IMG/VR virus record: IMGVR_UViG_3300037193_001860 | Span: 1-44,988 of that record | Direction: 5' to 3' (one strand) | DNA from: a virus | DNA: 44,988 bases | Shown: positions 21,381-29,996 of the stretch, one piece after another | Position numbering within the stretch: the stretch's first letter is position 1 | Layout: each line of letters starts with the position of its first letter | The notes under the pieces: generated by a model | Told to the model about the DNA's origin: nothing | The model's database searches: none | The model's input: the letters and a program-made list of their open reading frames with translations, nothing else | Translations under genes and position numbers: made by a program

Positions 21381-21420
21381 CGAAGAGCCCCCACCCGTCA
21401 GCGCGGGTGGGGGCTCTTCG
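21381..21420. terminator. Strong bidirectional terminator (17-bp stem)
   Basis: CGAAGAGCCCCCACCCG (21381-21397) and CGGGTGGGGGCTCTTCG (21404-21420) are perfect inverted repeats with a 6-nt loop. It lies between the convergent plus-strand accessory genes and the minus-strand late operon (last stop at 21497), so it likely ends both. Confidence 0.85.
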
Positions 21421-21496
21421 CGTAGAGCGCTCGGGCCAAGGCCCCAGCCTCCCGGCCACCGCCATCTGGACGGCTCGCCGGGTCGCCCGAGCACGA

Positions 21497-22348
21497 TCAG
21501 GAGGCGCCGCCGGTGGTCACCAGCCGGTAGATGATGACCTCGCCGTACGCGCTGTCCGGCTCCTTGTGCTCGCTGGCGCCGCCGGACTGGTTGTACGCGC
21601 CAGTCTTCCAGTACCAGCCGCTGCCCTTCTTCGGCACGTCGACCCGCAGCGCGCCGTTGTACCAGACCTTGATCCGGTCGTCCTCGGCGAGGATCTTGCA
21701 GGTGAAGCGGGTGCCGTCCTCGTAATCGGGATCGATCGAGACGAACGTCTTGCCGTCGTTGTGCATGAAGCCGAGGCCGAGCGACTCGTGCCGCATGATC
21801 TGGCAGACGTCGTCGCCGCCGTCGTGGATCTGCATCCCGTTGAGCCGCTTGCGCGCGGTGAGGTGGCTGGCGTCGATGGACAGCTCGCACTCCAGGGAGT
21901 GACTGCCCGAGCTCGACCAGGCGCCCTTCTCCCAGTCGGGCAGCATCTGTCGCGCCTCGGTGCGCACGTAGTCGGAGTTCTTCGAGTGCGCACCGTTCGC
22001 GGGAGCGCGGAAGACGACGCCGCCGTTCTGCACGAAGAAGATGTTCGGGATGGCGCCCCACTTGCCCGCGTAGTCGTTCTTGGGGGTGTCGCCGCCCGGC
22101 TTCATCGTCGGCAGCATCACCGTCCAGGTCTTCAGCTCGGGCAGCACGTCCGTCGGCAGCTCGCCGGAGGTCGGCGGGTCCTCGGGTTCCTGCTCGTCGG
22201 GGTCCTCTTCGCCCTCGTCGGGGTCCTCGGCGGGCGCGTCGTCGCCGTCTTCGGCCAGGTCGTTCGCGAGGTCTTCCACCTCCTCCAGGTCCTCGCGGAC
22301 GTCGTCGATGATCTCCTGGATCTTCTTGTTCCTGGCCTGCCTCGGCAT
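21497..22348 (-). CDS. PL7 alginate-lyase-like protein 1 with acidic N-terminal region
   Basis: 283 residues. Residues 1-65 are very acidic (a stretch of D/E/P) and probably disordered or a coiled stalk; the rest has the concanavalin-like fold motifs of polysaccharide lyase family 7: RTEARQM (R/E motif), GMQIHDGGDD (the Q-H catalytic motif) and YWKTGAYNQS (the Y-F-K-x-G-x-Y-x-Q motif). ATG 22346-22348 follows TAGCTACGGAGGTACGC. It is the last gene of the late operon, after the endolysin. Expected role: cleavage or binding of host surface polysaccharide, as a tail-associated or released depolymerase. Substrate unknown. Confidence 0.75.
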   Translation of the reverse strand: MPRQARNKKIQEIIDDVREDLEEVEDLANDLAEDGDDAPAEDPDEGEEDPDEQEPEDPPTSGELPTDVLPELKTWTVMLPTMKPGGDTPKNDYAGKWGAIPNIFFVQNGGVVFRAPANGAHSKNSDYVRTEARQMLPDWEKGAWSSSGSHSLECELSIDASHLTARKRLNGMQIHDGGDDVCQIMRHESLGLGFMHNDGKTFVSIDPDYEDGTRFTCKILAEDDRIKVWYNGALRVDVPKKGSGWYWKTGAYNQSGGASEHKEPDSAYGEVIIYRLVTTGGAS

Positions 22349-22371
22349 GCGTACCTCCGTAGCTACTGACT

Positions 22372-23040
22372 TCATGATCCCAGATTGAGCACAGCGCGGG
22401 TGCGCGTACCCACCACGCCATCGGCGAGTAGGCCGGCGCGCTCCTGGAGCAGCTTCACGGCCTTCTCGGTCGACGGGCCGAACACCTCGTCCTCGGCGAG
22501 GTGCAGCTCCAGCGGGTACCAGGCGTTGAGCACGCGCTGGAGTTCGGCCACGAGCGGGCCGCGGGAGCCGCGGCGCAGCACCGGCGACCCGGTGACCGTG
22601 GTGAGCCCGGGAAGCCGCCACGGGATGCGGGACAGCGCGCGGGCGTCGGCAACCACGGACAGGTGCAGGTGATGGCGATGCTCGTTCGCACCGCCGGTGT
22701 ACTCCCGCCACTCCCACGGGTCGCGCCCCTGCGCACCGGACATGATCTCGCCGCTCCAGATCACGTACTTGATCCGCGGGTCCCGGCTGTCCTCCAGCGC
22801 GTCGGCGAGCTCGTGGCAGTCCAGCCCGCCGTCCGGGTCGTGGGTGAAGTCCCGCGCGGTCACCCAGTGCTGTCCGGCGAGGTGCAGCCACGGGTTGTGG
22901 TCCGACTTGCGGTTCCGGTGGTCCTCGTCGCCGATGGCGCCGTCGCTCGCCGTCGAGCGCTCGGGCGCGAGCTCGTCGAGCTGGGCGCGCAGCTGCTCGA
23001 GCGCGCCTGCGACTTCCCAGGTGGCCACGTCAGCCGGCAC
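22372..23040 (-). CDS. Endolysin: M15-like peptidase with peptidoglycan-binding domain
   Basis: 222 residues from GTG 23038-23040 (GTG 23026-23028 is also possible). The N-terminal half has the metal-site pattern of D-Ala-D-Ala/M15-type peptidases: RKSDHNPW (H), VTARDFTHD (D) and HRHHLHLSV (H-x-H). After a linker, residues about 150-222 form a PG_binding_1 domain (LRRGSRGPLVAELQRVLNAW, DEVFGPSTEKAVKLLQ, GVVGTRTRAVL). No signal peptide, so release should depend on the holin gene just upstream. Confidence 0.85.
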   Translation of the reverse strand: MPADVATWEVAGALEQLRAQLDELAPERSTASDGAIGDEDHRNRKSDHNPWLHLAGQHWVTARDFTHDPDGGLDCHELADALEDSRDPRIKYVIWSGEIMSGAQGRDPWEWREYTGGANEHRHHLHLSVVADARALSRIPWRLPGLTTVTGSPVLRRGSRGPLVAELQRVLNAWYPLELHLAEDEVFGPSTEKAVKLLQERAGLLADGVVGTRTRAVLNLGS

Positions 23041-23323
23041 CCATGACAGCCTGGAGCGCCTGCCCTGCGCCGCCGCCGAGGATGCCCGCGGCGAGGATGG
23101 CACCGGTGGCCTTCCAGCGCCAGAGCTCGCCGGACCGAATGCGGTTCTCGTGGTCGACGAGCTGCTTGCCGTGCTCCTCGCTCGGGTCGTCACGCTGCTC
23201 CAGGACGCGCAGGCGCGCCTCGTGGTCGTCGCCGCGGCGCAGCAGCTCGGACACCTTCACGTCCAGGCGCTCAATGCCCTTGATGATCTCCAGGTCTGCC
23301 ACGATCCCGCCGTTCTCGTTCAT
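23030..23323 (-). CDS. Coiled-coil membrane protein, probable holin
   Basis: 97 residues. N-terminal coiled coil (IIKGIERLDVKVSELLRRGD) and one transmembrane helix near the C-terminus (about 75-95, KATGAILAAGILGGGAGQAL). Position directly before the endolysin gene, overlapping its start, suggests a holin or lysis partner. A second holin-like gene is at 43329-43610, so which one is the true holin is open. Confidence 0.6.
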   Translation of the reverse strand: MNENGGIVADLEIIKGIERLDVKVSELLRRGDDHEARLRVLEQRDDPSEEHGKQLVDHENRIRSGELWRWKATGAILAAGILGGGAGQALQAVMGAG

Positions 23324-23394
23324 GCGTCGCCGTCCTCGGGGTTGCGCCGCGGCGTCGGGAGCATCGACGCCGCGGCGCGGTCTGGGGTGCTCAT
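23320..23394 (-). CDS. Possible micro-ORF between tail and lysis genes, 24 aa
   Basis: ATG 23392-23394 overlaps the stop of the upstream gene and its own stop overlaps the next ATG (ATGA at both ends). The peptide MSTPDRAAASMLPTPRRNPE... is unstructured. It may serve mainly to couple translation. Confidence 0.45.
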   Translation of the reverse strand: MSTPDRAAASMLPTPRRNPEDGDA

Positions 23395-23639
23395 CCGGTC
23401 TGGACGGACTCGACCGGAGCCGACCGGCCGGGCAGGTCCCGCCCGAGGCGGCGACGCGGGGGCTGCTGGAGGGTGCGCATGTGCGCCTCCAGCGCCTTGG
23501 TGTACGACTGTCGGACGCGGCCGGCGTCGGCGGCCTGCTGCTCGTACGCGTCGAGCCGCTGGGTCAGCTCGTCCACCTTGGCCGACAGCGCGGCGAGTGC
23601 TTCTCGCACGTCGTCCCGCGGGTCGAGTTCTGCGTTCAC
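23391..23639 (-). CDS. Coiled-coil tail-associated protein, 82 aa
   Basis: GTG 23637-23639 chosen for the TAGGAG ribosome site 8 bases upstream. DVREALAALSAKVDELTQRL is a coiled coil, followed by a basic C-terminus. Located between a tail lyase gene and lysis genes; may be a trimerisation or chaperone factor for the tail protein. Function unknown. Confidence 0.6.
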   Translation of the reverse strand: MNAELDPRDDVREALAALSAKVDELTQRLDAYEQQAADAGRVRQSYTKALEAHMRTLQQPPRRRLGRDLPGRSAPVESVQTG

Positions 23640-23649
23640 GGTCAAGCTC

Positions 23650-24645
23650 CTATCCGGTCCAGACGGGGGTGGTGGGGGCCGGGTAGCCGGGGTGCTGGAC
23701 GACCAGCGAGCCGCCGCGGATCCACACGGCGGCCGTGTCGTCGGGGTCCTCGCCGCGGATGTGGACGTTGCTCTGCAAGTAGCACCCGGTCTTGAAGTAG
23801 CAGCCGGTCGCGCCCATGTCGTCCTCGTCGAACACCAGGCCGTCGTTGAGCCAGATGCGGCAGCGGCCGTTGTCGGCGGCCGTCTCCCCGCCGATCCAGA
23901 TCTCCCAGTCGACCTCTTCGCCGACGTCGTAGGCGTTGTCCCAGCCCGGCAGGGTGACGCTCTGGTTGCTGCCGCCGGGTGGGGTCCAGCGGGCGCGCAG
24001 GTCGAGCCCGGTGGTCTGCCCGGTCGAGCCCTCGCACTGCACGCGGATGAGGTCGCTCGACGCGTCGTGGATCTGGAAGAAGCACACCCACGGCCGCTGG
24101 GTGGTCACGTCCATGATCCGGGAGGTGCCGCGCATGCGGTGCCAGCCCGTCGTGCCGTCCCAGGCGATGTTCGCGCCGGCCGACGTGAGCTCGCGCAGCT
24201 CGGATCGCGGGTGGTCGGTGCCGGTGCTCGTCCTGCCCGCCCCGGCGTTGATCCGGAACTCCGTGTAGTACACGCCGCCGGACTCGACGACGAAGAACCG
24301 GTTCGGCGACTCGAACCCTGCCGCGATCTGGGCCATGGTCCAGTCGTCGTGGTTGGTGTCGCCGTCCTCGCCTGCGTTGCCCTGCCCGATGCCGATATTG
24401 AAGAAGTTGCTGCCGGGGCCGTGGCCGATCCACAACGCCTCGCCCGGGTTGGCCGGCACCCCGCCCGGTCCAGGGCCGGGGCCGCCGGTCAGGTCGGCGA
24501 GGTCGGGGGCGCGCACCGGCAGCAGGGCGGGGAAGTCCTCGCCGAGCATGGACGGCCGCACCTTCTGCCCGGCGCGGAACGTGAGCACGTCCAGGTTGGT
24601 GTTCATCTCGCCGGCGGTGACCCGCTGGCCTGCGTAGAACGTCAC
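23650..24645 (-). CDS. PL7 alginate-lyase-like protein 2, tail-associated
   Basis: 331 residues from GTG 24643-24645 with GAGGAGG upstream. N-terminal 50 residues contain two similar segments (FYAGQRVTAGEMNTNLDVLT and TFRAGQKVRPSML), typical attachment parts of actinophage tail proteins, then a Gly/Pro linker, then a PL7 lyase fold: HPRSELREL, CFFQIHDASSD, and YFKTGCYLQS. All three catalytic motifs are present. It directly follows the giant tail protein and is likely a receptor-degrading enzyme at the tail tip. Confidence 0.8.
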   Translation of the reverse strand: MTFYAGQRVTAGEMNTNLDVLTFRAGQKVRPSMLGEDFPALLPVRAPDLADLTGGPGPGPGGVPANPGEALWIGHGPGSNFFNIGIGQGNAGEDGDTNHDDWTMAQIAAGFESPNRFFVVESGGVYYTEFRINAGAGRTSTGTDHPRSELRELTSAGANIAWDGTTGWHRMRGTSRIMDVTTQRPWVCFFQIHDASSDLIRVQCEGSTGQTTGLDLRARWTPPGGSNQSVTLPGWDNAYDVGEEVDWEIWIGGETAADNGRCRIWLNDGLVFDEDDMGATGCYFKTGCYLQSNVHIRGEDPDDTAAVWIRGGSLVVQHPGYPAPTTPVWTG

Positions 24646-24655
24646 GGCTACCTCC

Positions 24656-27600
24656 TCACAGACCGATCGGGCGGGGGTCCCACAGCGCGACCGGGACGCC
24701 GTCGGCGCGGTCGAGCGGGAGCGGTTCGACAGTGAACGTCTGCGGCGAGGCCTCGCCGGTGCAGGCGGTGGCGGTGACGGGGATCCCGCCGACGGACAGC
24801 CGCAGCGGGTAGTCGTCGGAATCGGTCGTCCACAGCGGGCCGTCCGGGGGGTACACCGTGGTCACCACGAGGTCATCGTGGGAGAACACGATCGGCAGGG
24901 CGTTGGTGTTGCCACTGGCGACGGCGACGCGGGTACCCACCCATCCGGAACGGGCGGCGTCCACGGTCACCTCGCGGTGCCACTCGGTCGGCTCCGCCCC
25001 GGCCGGGTTCCACACGCGCGTGCGCAGCACGCGGCCCTCGGCGCGCAGGCGGCAGCGTACGGTGCCGGTGAACGTCAGGCCGGGCACGATCAGCTGGGGG
25101 ATCATCTCCGTCTGCAGGTTGTCGGCGACCTCGACGATGCTGATCCCGACCGTCTGGTCGGAGGCGACGGTGACGCGGGCGTAGTAGAAGTCGTCGAAAC
25201 CGAGGCCGCGGACCATCACGTCGGCCAGCTCGATGATGCCTCCGGTGATGTCGACCGCGCTCGCGGTGCACGTAACGGCGATGTCGACGTCCTGGACGTC
25301 GAGAGTCGACAGGTAGGCGAACTGGTGGCGGGGCCGGGCGGTGACCGCCATCGTGCCGCGACCCGCAGCGACGTCGAAGTCCGCGGTGAGGGTGCCGGTG
25401 GTGCCGGCGAGTGCGTAGGCGCCGCCCTGGTCAGCCGTGCCCCATCCGTTCACGACTGTGCGGGTGAACGTGTCGTTCGCGATCGGCAGCGGCTCGTTGG
25501 ACACCGTGAGCGCGGTGGCACCGGCCGAGTGGTCGCCGACGAGGCGGGTGCCGTCGGTGTCCAGCCGCCAGGCGTATTCGCTGGTGTCGCCGGTCTCCTG
25601 CGCGACGCGGGCGATGCCCCACGGGGAGAACGGCGAGCAGCGGAAGGTGACTCGCCAGTGGCGGGCGCCGATGTCGTGGGAGATGCCCTCGACGATCAGC
25701 GACAGCGGCACGTCGCCGGGCAGGTAGCCGGCGAACACCTGGTCGGCGTTCAGGACGTCGATCCGGTGGCCGGGCACCGTGCGCAGCACGGCGTCGGCGA
25801 GGTGGGGGGCGGCGCGCAGGTCGACCGTCACCGAGGGGAACCGGTAGCCCTCGACGGTGCCCAGCGCGACGTGCCAGGCCGCGTACTGGATCGCCATGGA
25901 GTCGTGCTGGTTGGTGACCTCGACCGAGGAGTCGTAGATGCCGATCGCGGCGGTACCGAGCGGGCCGGTGGCGTCCTCGTATTCGGCAGTGACACCGGTG
26001 GTGATGGTGGCCTCGACGCGGTTGCGGTTGCGCTGGTCGTCGTCCGTCGGTTCGAACGGCTCGGCGAGCTCGCCCGCGGCGGCGTCGATCGTGAGATGGG
26101 TGATGCCCAGCTCCCGGAACCGGCGCGTCGAGTAGATCAGGCCGGGCGCGCGCGCCCCATCCCACAGCTGACCCTGGTCGACCGCCTCGCATTCGTGCAG
26201 CAGCTCCATCAGCGGCCGGGCCAGCTGGGGGCCCATGGTCTCGTTCGATGAGGGCACCGCGCCGGAGCCGATCGCGGTGAACGGCACCTCGGCCTCACTG
26301 GTGAGCCGGTAGAGCCGTCCCGCGCCGAGCGGGGTGGGCAGCTCGCCGACGTGCGCGGACAGCGGCCCCGCCGCCTCGTACAGCGAAGTGATCTCGTTCT
26401 GAAGGGTGACGTGGCCCAAGATCACGTCGTCGACGTCGTTGCCGCCCATGAAGATCGACGTGACGCGGCCGACCGTGCGGCCCGGCAGGGTGACATCGAA
26501 GAAGCCGGCCTCGTCGTCGCCCGGGGCAACGACGCCGAGACGGACTATGACGTCGGAGCCGTCCTGCTCCAGCTCGACGCTCATCCGCAGCGCGGCGCCG
26601 AGCACGTTGAAGGCGATGTTGAAGTCCTCGGTGATCACCTGGCCGTCGTCGTCCCAGGTGGTGAGGTGCAGCCCGTCCAGCGGGAGAATGTCAGGCGCAG
26701 AGCCCCCGTCGGCGTAGGTGACGGAGACGCGCCCGAGGGTGCCGGTGGTGAAGACGTCACACAGGAACGCGCCGTTCGGGAGGCTGGTTCGCGGGAATGC
26801 CATCAGCCAGCGAACCTGCGTCTGCCCGGTGACGGTGTACTCGCCGACGGTCGCACCGAAGTCCTCGAACACTCCGTCGGGCGACGACCGCAGCCGGGCG
26901 AGCGGCGCCGAGCAGTCGAACGGGCTGTCGGCGTCGAACTCGTGCGAGCTGGACACGGTGACCATGTCCGTCCCGCCGCGGACCGCGCGGGCGTAGGTGG
27001 CGTTGTGGCCCTCCTCGAACGGCCAGTACGCGATCACGGACGCGGTCTCGGTCATGGCCCGCCGGTAGGCCGAGATGATCGGCGCGTCGCCCTGCAACAT
27101 CCGGCGCATCGCCCCGGACGCGGACAGGTTGACGATCGGGATGCGGCCGGTGAGGTCCCACCCGGGGGTGAAGCCGTCGACGTTGCCGATGAACACCAGG
27201 TGCCACTCCTGGCCGTCCTCGTCGATCCGCAGACGGACGGGGGTGTTCCTCCTGACGTTCGGCCAGTTCGGGGAGTGCCCGCCGAAGCTGTAGGCGTGGC
27301 TGGTGTTGTCCAGGGTCAGGGTCAGCGAAGCGGGCTGCGAGGTGCTCGCCTCGTCGTCGCGGCCGAGCTTGGTGGAGATGCCGGAGTCGGTGCGGACGTC
27401 GCGGGTGATATCGGTCCACGTCCACGAGTCCGGGTCGCCGGCCGGGTCCGCACCCCAGGCGATCTCAACGGCAATCCGCGACCCGTCGAGCTCGGGCAGG
27501 AACGGGACGCCGAGCGCGGCATCGACCGTGCCGCCGGCCACCGCGATGAACCCGAGGTCCGCCTCCGCCGCGCCGAACACTGCGGGCAGGTGCACTTCGC

Positions 27601-29563
27601 CTGCGGCACTCGCCGCGAAGCCGAGGGCGGCGGCTGCGGTGCTGTCGACGACGCGGCGCCCAGCTGCGTGCGCGGCGAACCCGAGACCGGCGGCACCGGT
27701 GCCCTCGATGAGGTCACGTACCTGGCCGTCGACGTGCGCGGCGAACCCGAGGTCCGCCTGCGCGCTGCCGATCGCCGTGCGCTGCCCGGTGGCCTGCGCG
27801 GTGAATCCGAGATCGGCCTGCCCGGTGCCGAACACGCGGTCGATGACCTCGCCCGCCGCGGTGGCGGTGAACCCGAGGTTCGCCGCGGCGGTGCCGGTGG
27901 ACGGGGCGATCACGATGCCCTCGGCGGTGGCGGTGAACCCGAGGTCGGCCGTCGCCTCGCCGTCGACGACAGGAGTGCCGGTGGCCGCCGCAGCGAAGCC
28001 GAGCGCCGCCGAGGCGGCACCGACGACGAGCGGCCCGCCGGTCGCGGTCGCCGTGAACCCGAGGTTCGCGGAGGCGGTGCCCTCCACGACGGGCGCGCCG
28101 CCGGCTGCTGCGGCGAACCCGAGCGCAGCCACCGCGGTGCCGTTGGCGACGCGCCGGCCCGTGGCGGTGGCAGTGAAGCCGAGGGCAGCGGCTGCGGTGC
28201 CGTCGACGGTCTGGCTCGTCTCCTCGAACACCACGCCTGGGCTGACCAGGAGGTCAATGAAGCCGGGCCGGTTCAGGTCGGTGACACCGTCGGCGAGGTC
28301 GGGGGTGCCCGTGCCGCCGCGGTAGAGCGTGCCCGTGTAGGAGATCGCGGCGGCGTCGCGGAAGCCGAGCTCGACGACGATCCGGTCCCCGGCTTGGAAG
28401 CTGACCGCGGCGGGGTCGGAGCCGGCATAGGCGAGGCCGGCCGCTGTGCCGCTGGGCAGTTCGAGAGCGCTGTTGAAGCGGTTGACCGCGGCACCACGAG
28501 AGGTGCTCGTATCGCCGGCAGTGACCCATACGTAGATCACCGGGTTGAAGTCCGCGGCGGCGTTGGACTCGAGCCATGCCGCGATGAAGGTGAACACCGA
28601 GCCGTAGATCGTCCCGGGTGCGCTGGCCGGGTGGCTGATCCACTGACCAGCGAGCACCCATTGGTCAGACCCCGTACCGGGCGCCGCGATGGCCGTGCTC
28701 GCGCTCGCACCCTCGGGAGTCCCGGTCAGCTGCTGGGGAACCGCGAGCGCGGCGGTGATCTCGTCCCAGAACGACGCTCCCGCGACACCGGGGCTGAACC
28801 CCGGGGTGGCGTTGGCCAAGTAGAAGCGGTGAGCCTCAGCGGAGACCTCGCGAAGCCGCAGGAACAAGGCGCCGCCGGTCGTCGCCGCGCCCAGCGTGGC
28901 GGCGAAGGTGGGGGCCGCGGTGGACGTGCCAGATGTGGCGATGGCGCGGGAGGCGAACGATCGGATGTCGTCGCCGTCGGCGGTGCCGGTGTTGAACGGG
29001 TTGCCGGTGGAGCCGTAGACGACACCCGAGGTGCTCAGTGCCTGCGCCGAGAGCGTGGTGCTGCTGTCGTCAGTGACGGCGCCGTAGCAGAGCAGGGCAT
29101 CATCGGTCTGAATGCCGATGTCGGCGGACCCGGTGACGTTCAGGCTCGTGTTCGACGTGGTGTCGCTGCCGGCAGTGGCGGCGTAGGCCAGCGCGCCGGC
29201 AGCACCCAGGTCGCCCCGGTAGACGATGAGGGCGGCCTGTACGACCCGGCCGGTGGAGTCGCCACCCATCGTCAGCGTCGGCATCGTCAGGCCGCCGGAC
29301 GGAACCTGCCGGTAGTAGATCCGCAGCTGAACCGGGCCGACGCCCGCGCCGACCGCGCCCGTGCCGACCTGCGCCGAGGCGATCAGGACCCACCCGGACG
29401 GGGTGGCGAGCGTGGCGCCCGCCTGCTTGTAGGAGACCGTGATGAAGGCGTGGTCGCCCTCCTGGATGGTTCCGCCGGACCAGCCCGCCCCCGCGTCGCC
29501 CTCAGGGGTGACAGAGCTGGTACCAGAGATCGGGTTCGAGTCGCCGAAGAAGGCGAGCGCCAT
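24656..29563 (-). CDS. Giant tail protein with 11 tandem repeats, 1635 aa
   Basis: Largest gene of the phage. Residues 1-450 are beta-rich, Ser/Thr/Gly-rich domains of the kind found in phage tail fibres; about 453-690 is a run of 11 repeats with consensus GTAxAxLGFxAxAxG; about 690-830 (DGSRIAVEIAWGADPAGDPD, SLTLTLDNTSHAYSFGG) is the conserved N-type domain of actinophage minor tail proteins; after that LamG-like segments (SVIAYWPFEEG) and a C-terminal baseplate-like region. ATG 29561-29563. It follows the 126-aa tail protein gene and precedes the PL7 lyase. Probably the central tail-tip/minor tail protein that contacts the host. Confidence 0.8.
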   Translation of the reverse strand: MALAFFGDSNPISGTSSVTPEGDAGAGWSGGTIQEGDHAFITVSYKQAGATLATPSGWVLIASAQVGTGAVGAGVGPVQLRIYYRQVPSGGLTMPTLTMGGDSTGRVVQAALIVYRGDLGAAGALAYAATAGSDTTSNTSLNVTGSADIGIQTDDALLCYGAVTDDSSTTLSAQALSTSGVVYGSTGNPFNTGTADGDDIRSFASRAIATSGTSTAAPTFAATLGAATTGGALFLRLREVSAEAHRFYLANATPGFSPGVAGASFWDEITAALAVPQQLTGTPEGASASTAIAAPGTGSDQWVLAGQWISHPASAPGTIYGSVFTFIAAWLESNAAADFNPVIYVWVTAGDTSTSRGAAVNRFNSALELPSGTAAGLAYAGSDPAAVSFQAGDRIVVELGFRDAAAISYTGTLYRGGTGTPDLADGVTDLNRPGFIDLLVSPGVVFEETSQTVDGTAAAALGFTATATGRRVANGTAVAALGFAAAAGGAPVVEGTASANLGFTATATGGPLVVGAASAALGFAAAATGTPVVDGEATADLGFTATAEGIVIAPSTGTAAANLGFTATAAGEVIDRVFGTGQADLGFTAQATGQRTAIGSAQADLGFAAHVDGQVRDLIEGTGAAGLGFAAHAAGRRVVDSTAAAALGFAASAAGEVHLPAVFGAAEADLGFIAVAGGTVDAALGVPFLPELDGSRIAVEIAWGADPAGDPDSWTWTDITRDVRTDSGISTKLGRDDEASTSQPASLTLTLDNTSHAYSFGGHSPNWPNVRRNTPVRLRIDEDGQEWHLVFIGNVDGFTPGWDLTGRIPIVNLSASGAMRRMLQGDAPIISAYRRAMTETASVIAYWPFEEGHNATYARAVRGGTDMVTVSSSHEFDADSPFDCSAPLARLRSSPDGVFEDFGATVGEYTVTGQTQVRWLMAFPRTSLPNGAFLCDVFTTGTLGRVSVTYADGGSAPDILPLDGLHLTTWDDDGQVITEDFNIAFNVLGAALRMSVELEQDGSDVIVRLGVVAPGDDEAGFFDVTLPGRTVGRVTSIFMGGNDVDDVILGHVTLQNEITSLYEAAGPLSAHVGELPTPLGAGRLYRLTSEAEVPFTAIGSGAVPSSNETMGPQLARPLMELLHECEAVDQGQLWDGARAPGLIYSTRRFRELGITHLTIDAAAGELAEPFEPTDDDQRNRNRVEATITTGVTAEYEDATGPLGTAAIGIYDSSVEVTNQHDSMAIQYAAWHVALGTVEGYRFPSVTVDLRAAPHLADAVLRTVPGHRIDVLNADQVFAGYLPGDVPLSLIVEGISHDIGARHWRVTFRCSPFSPWGIARVAQETGDTSEYAWRLDTDGTRLVGDHSAGATALTVSNEPLPIANDTFTRTVVNGWGTADQGGAYALAGTTGTLTADFDVAAGRGTMAVTARPRHQFAYLSTLDVQDVDIAVTCTASAVDITGGIIELADVMVRGLGFDDFYYARVTVASDQTVGISIVEVADNLQTEMIPQLIVPGLTFTGTVRCRLRAEGRVLRTRVWNPAGAEPTEWHREVTVDAARSGWVGTRVAVASGNTNALPIVFSHDDLVVTTVYPPDGPLWTTDSDDYPLRLSVGGIPVTATACTGEASPQTFTVEPLPLDRADGVPVALWDPRPIGL
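27511..28204 (-). repeat. Coding tandem repeat, 11 units of about 19-23 codons
   Basis: Units such as DGTAAAALGFTATATGRRVA, NGTAVAALGFAAAAGGAPVV and VGAASAALGFAAAATGTPVV follow one another. The LGF core is kept in every unit, the linkers vary in length and end in short charged parts. At DNA level the units are diverged, so the array is old, but the shape invites length variation by recombination. Confidence 0.85.
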
Positions 29564-29605
29564 GGGTCACCCCCTTCTGTGCCTACGGATGTGCGTATCT
29601 ACTGA

Positions 29606-29986
29606 TCAGGCGGCGACGTTCAGGGTCACGTCCAGGGCGCCTGCGGGGATGCGGAAGTTGTCGCCCGCGGTGACCGGCAGGGCGGTGATCGTGCCGGTGA
29701 ACCCGCACGCCCCGCCGCTCGCGAGCGTCCACGCGGAAAAGTGCGTGTAGTCCTCGCCCGCGGCAACCGCCTCCCACTCGACGTCGGCGGCGTTCGTCAT
29801 CAGCCCGCCGGACACCGTCCACGCCGGGGAGCCGGTGAGCTGCATCCGGTCGGCCTCGATGGCGACGTTGGCCGTGCCCGCGGCGCCGGGGTCGCCGATG
29901 TGCAGCTGAATCCACACGTAGGTGGTGAGGTCCGCGACGCCGGTCCACACGTTCGCGGCGACCGCCGGGATCAGTCCTACAGCCAT
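29606..29986 (-). CDS. Tail fibre-like protein, 126 aa
   Basis: ATG 29984-29986 with AGGAGAACC upstream. Contains VWIQLHIGDPGAAGTANVAI, the hallmark of a common actinophage tail protein family of 120-130 residues found next to the minor tail proteins; the rest is beta-rich (GGACGFTGTITALPVTAGDN). Probably part of the tail tip. Confidence 0.75.
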   Translation of the reverse strand: MAVGLIPAVAANVWTGVADLTTYVWIQLHIGDPGAAGTANVAIEADRMQLTGSPAWTVSGGLMTNAADVEWEAVAAGEDYTHFSAWTLASGGACGFTGTITALPVTAGDNFRIPAGALDVTLNVAA

Positions 29987-29996
29987 GCTGGTTCTC

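Noticed and set aside
26351-29605. 1084-codon plus-strand open frame opposite the giant tail protein
   Set aside because: Shadow frame; the minus frame contains the regular LGF repeats and known tail domains, the plus frame only reflects them in low-complexity form.
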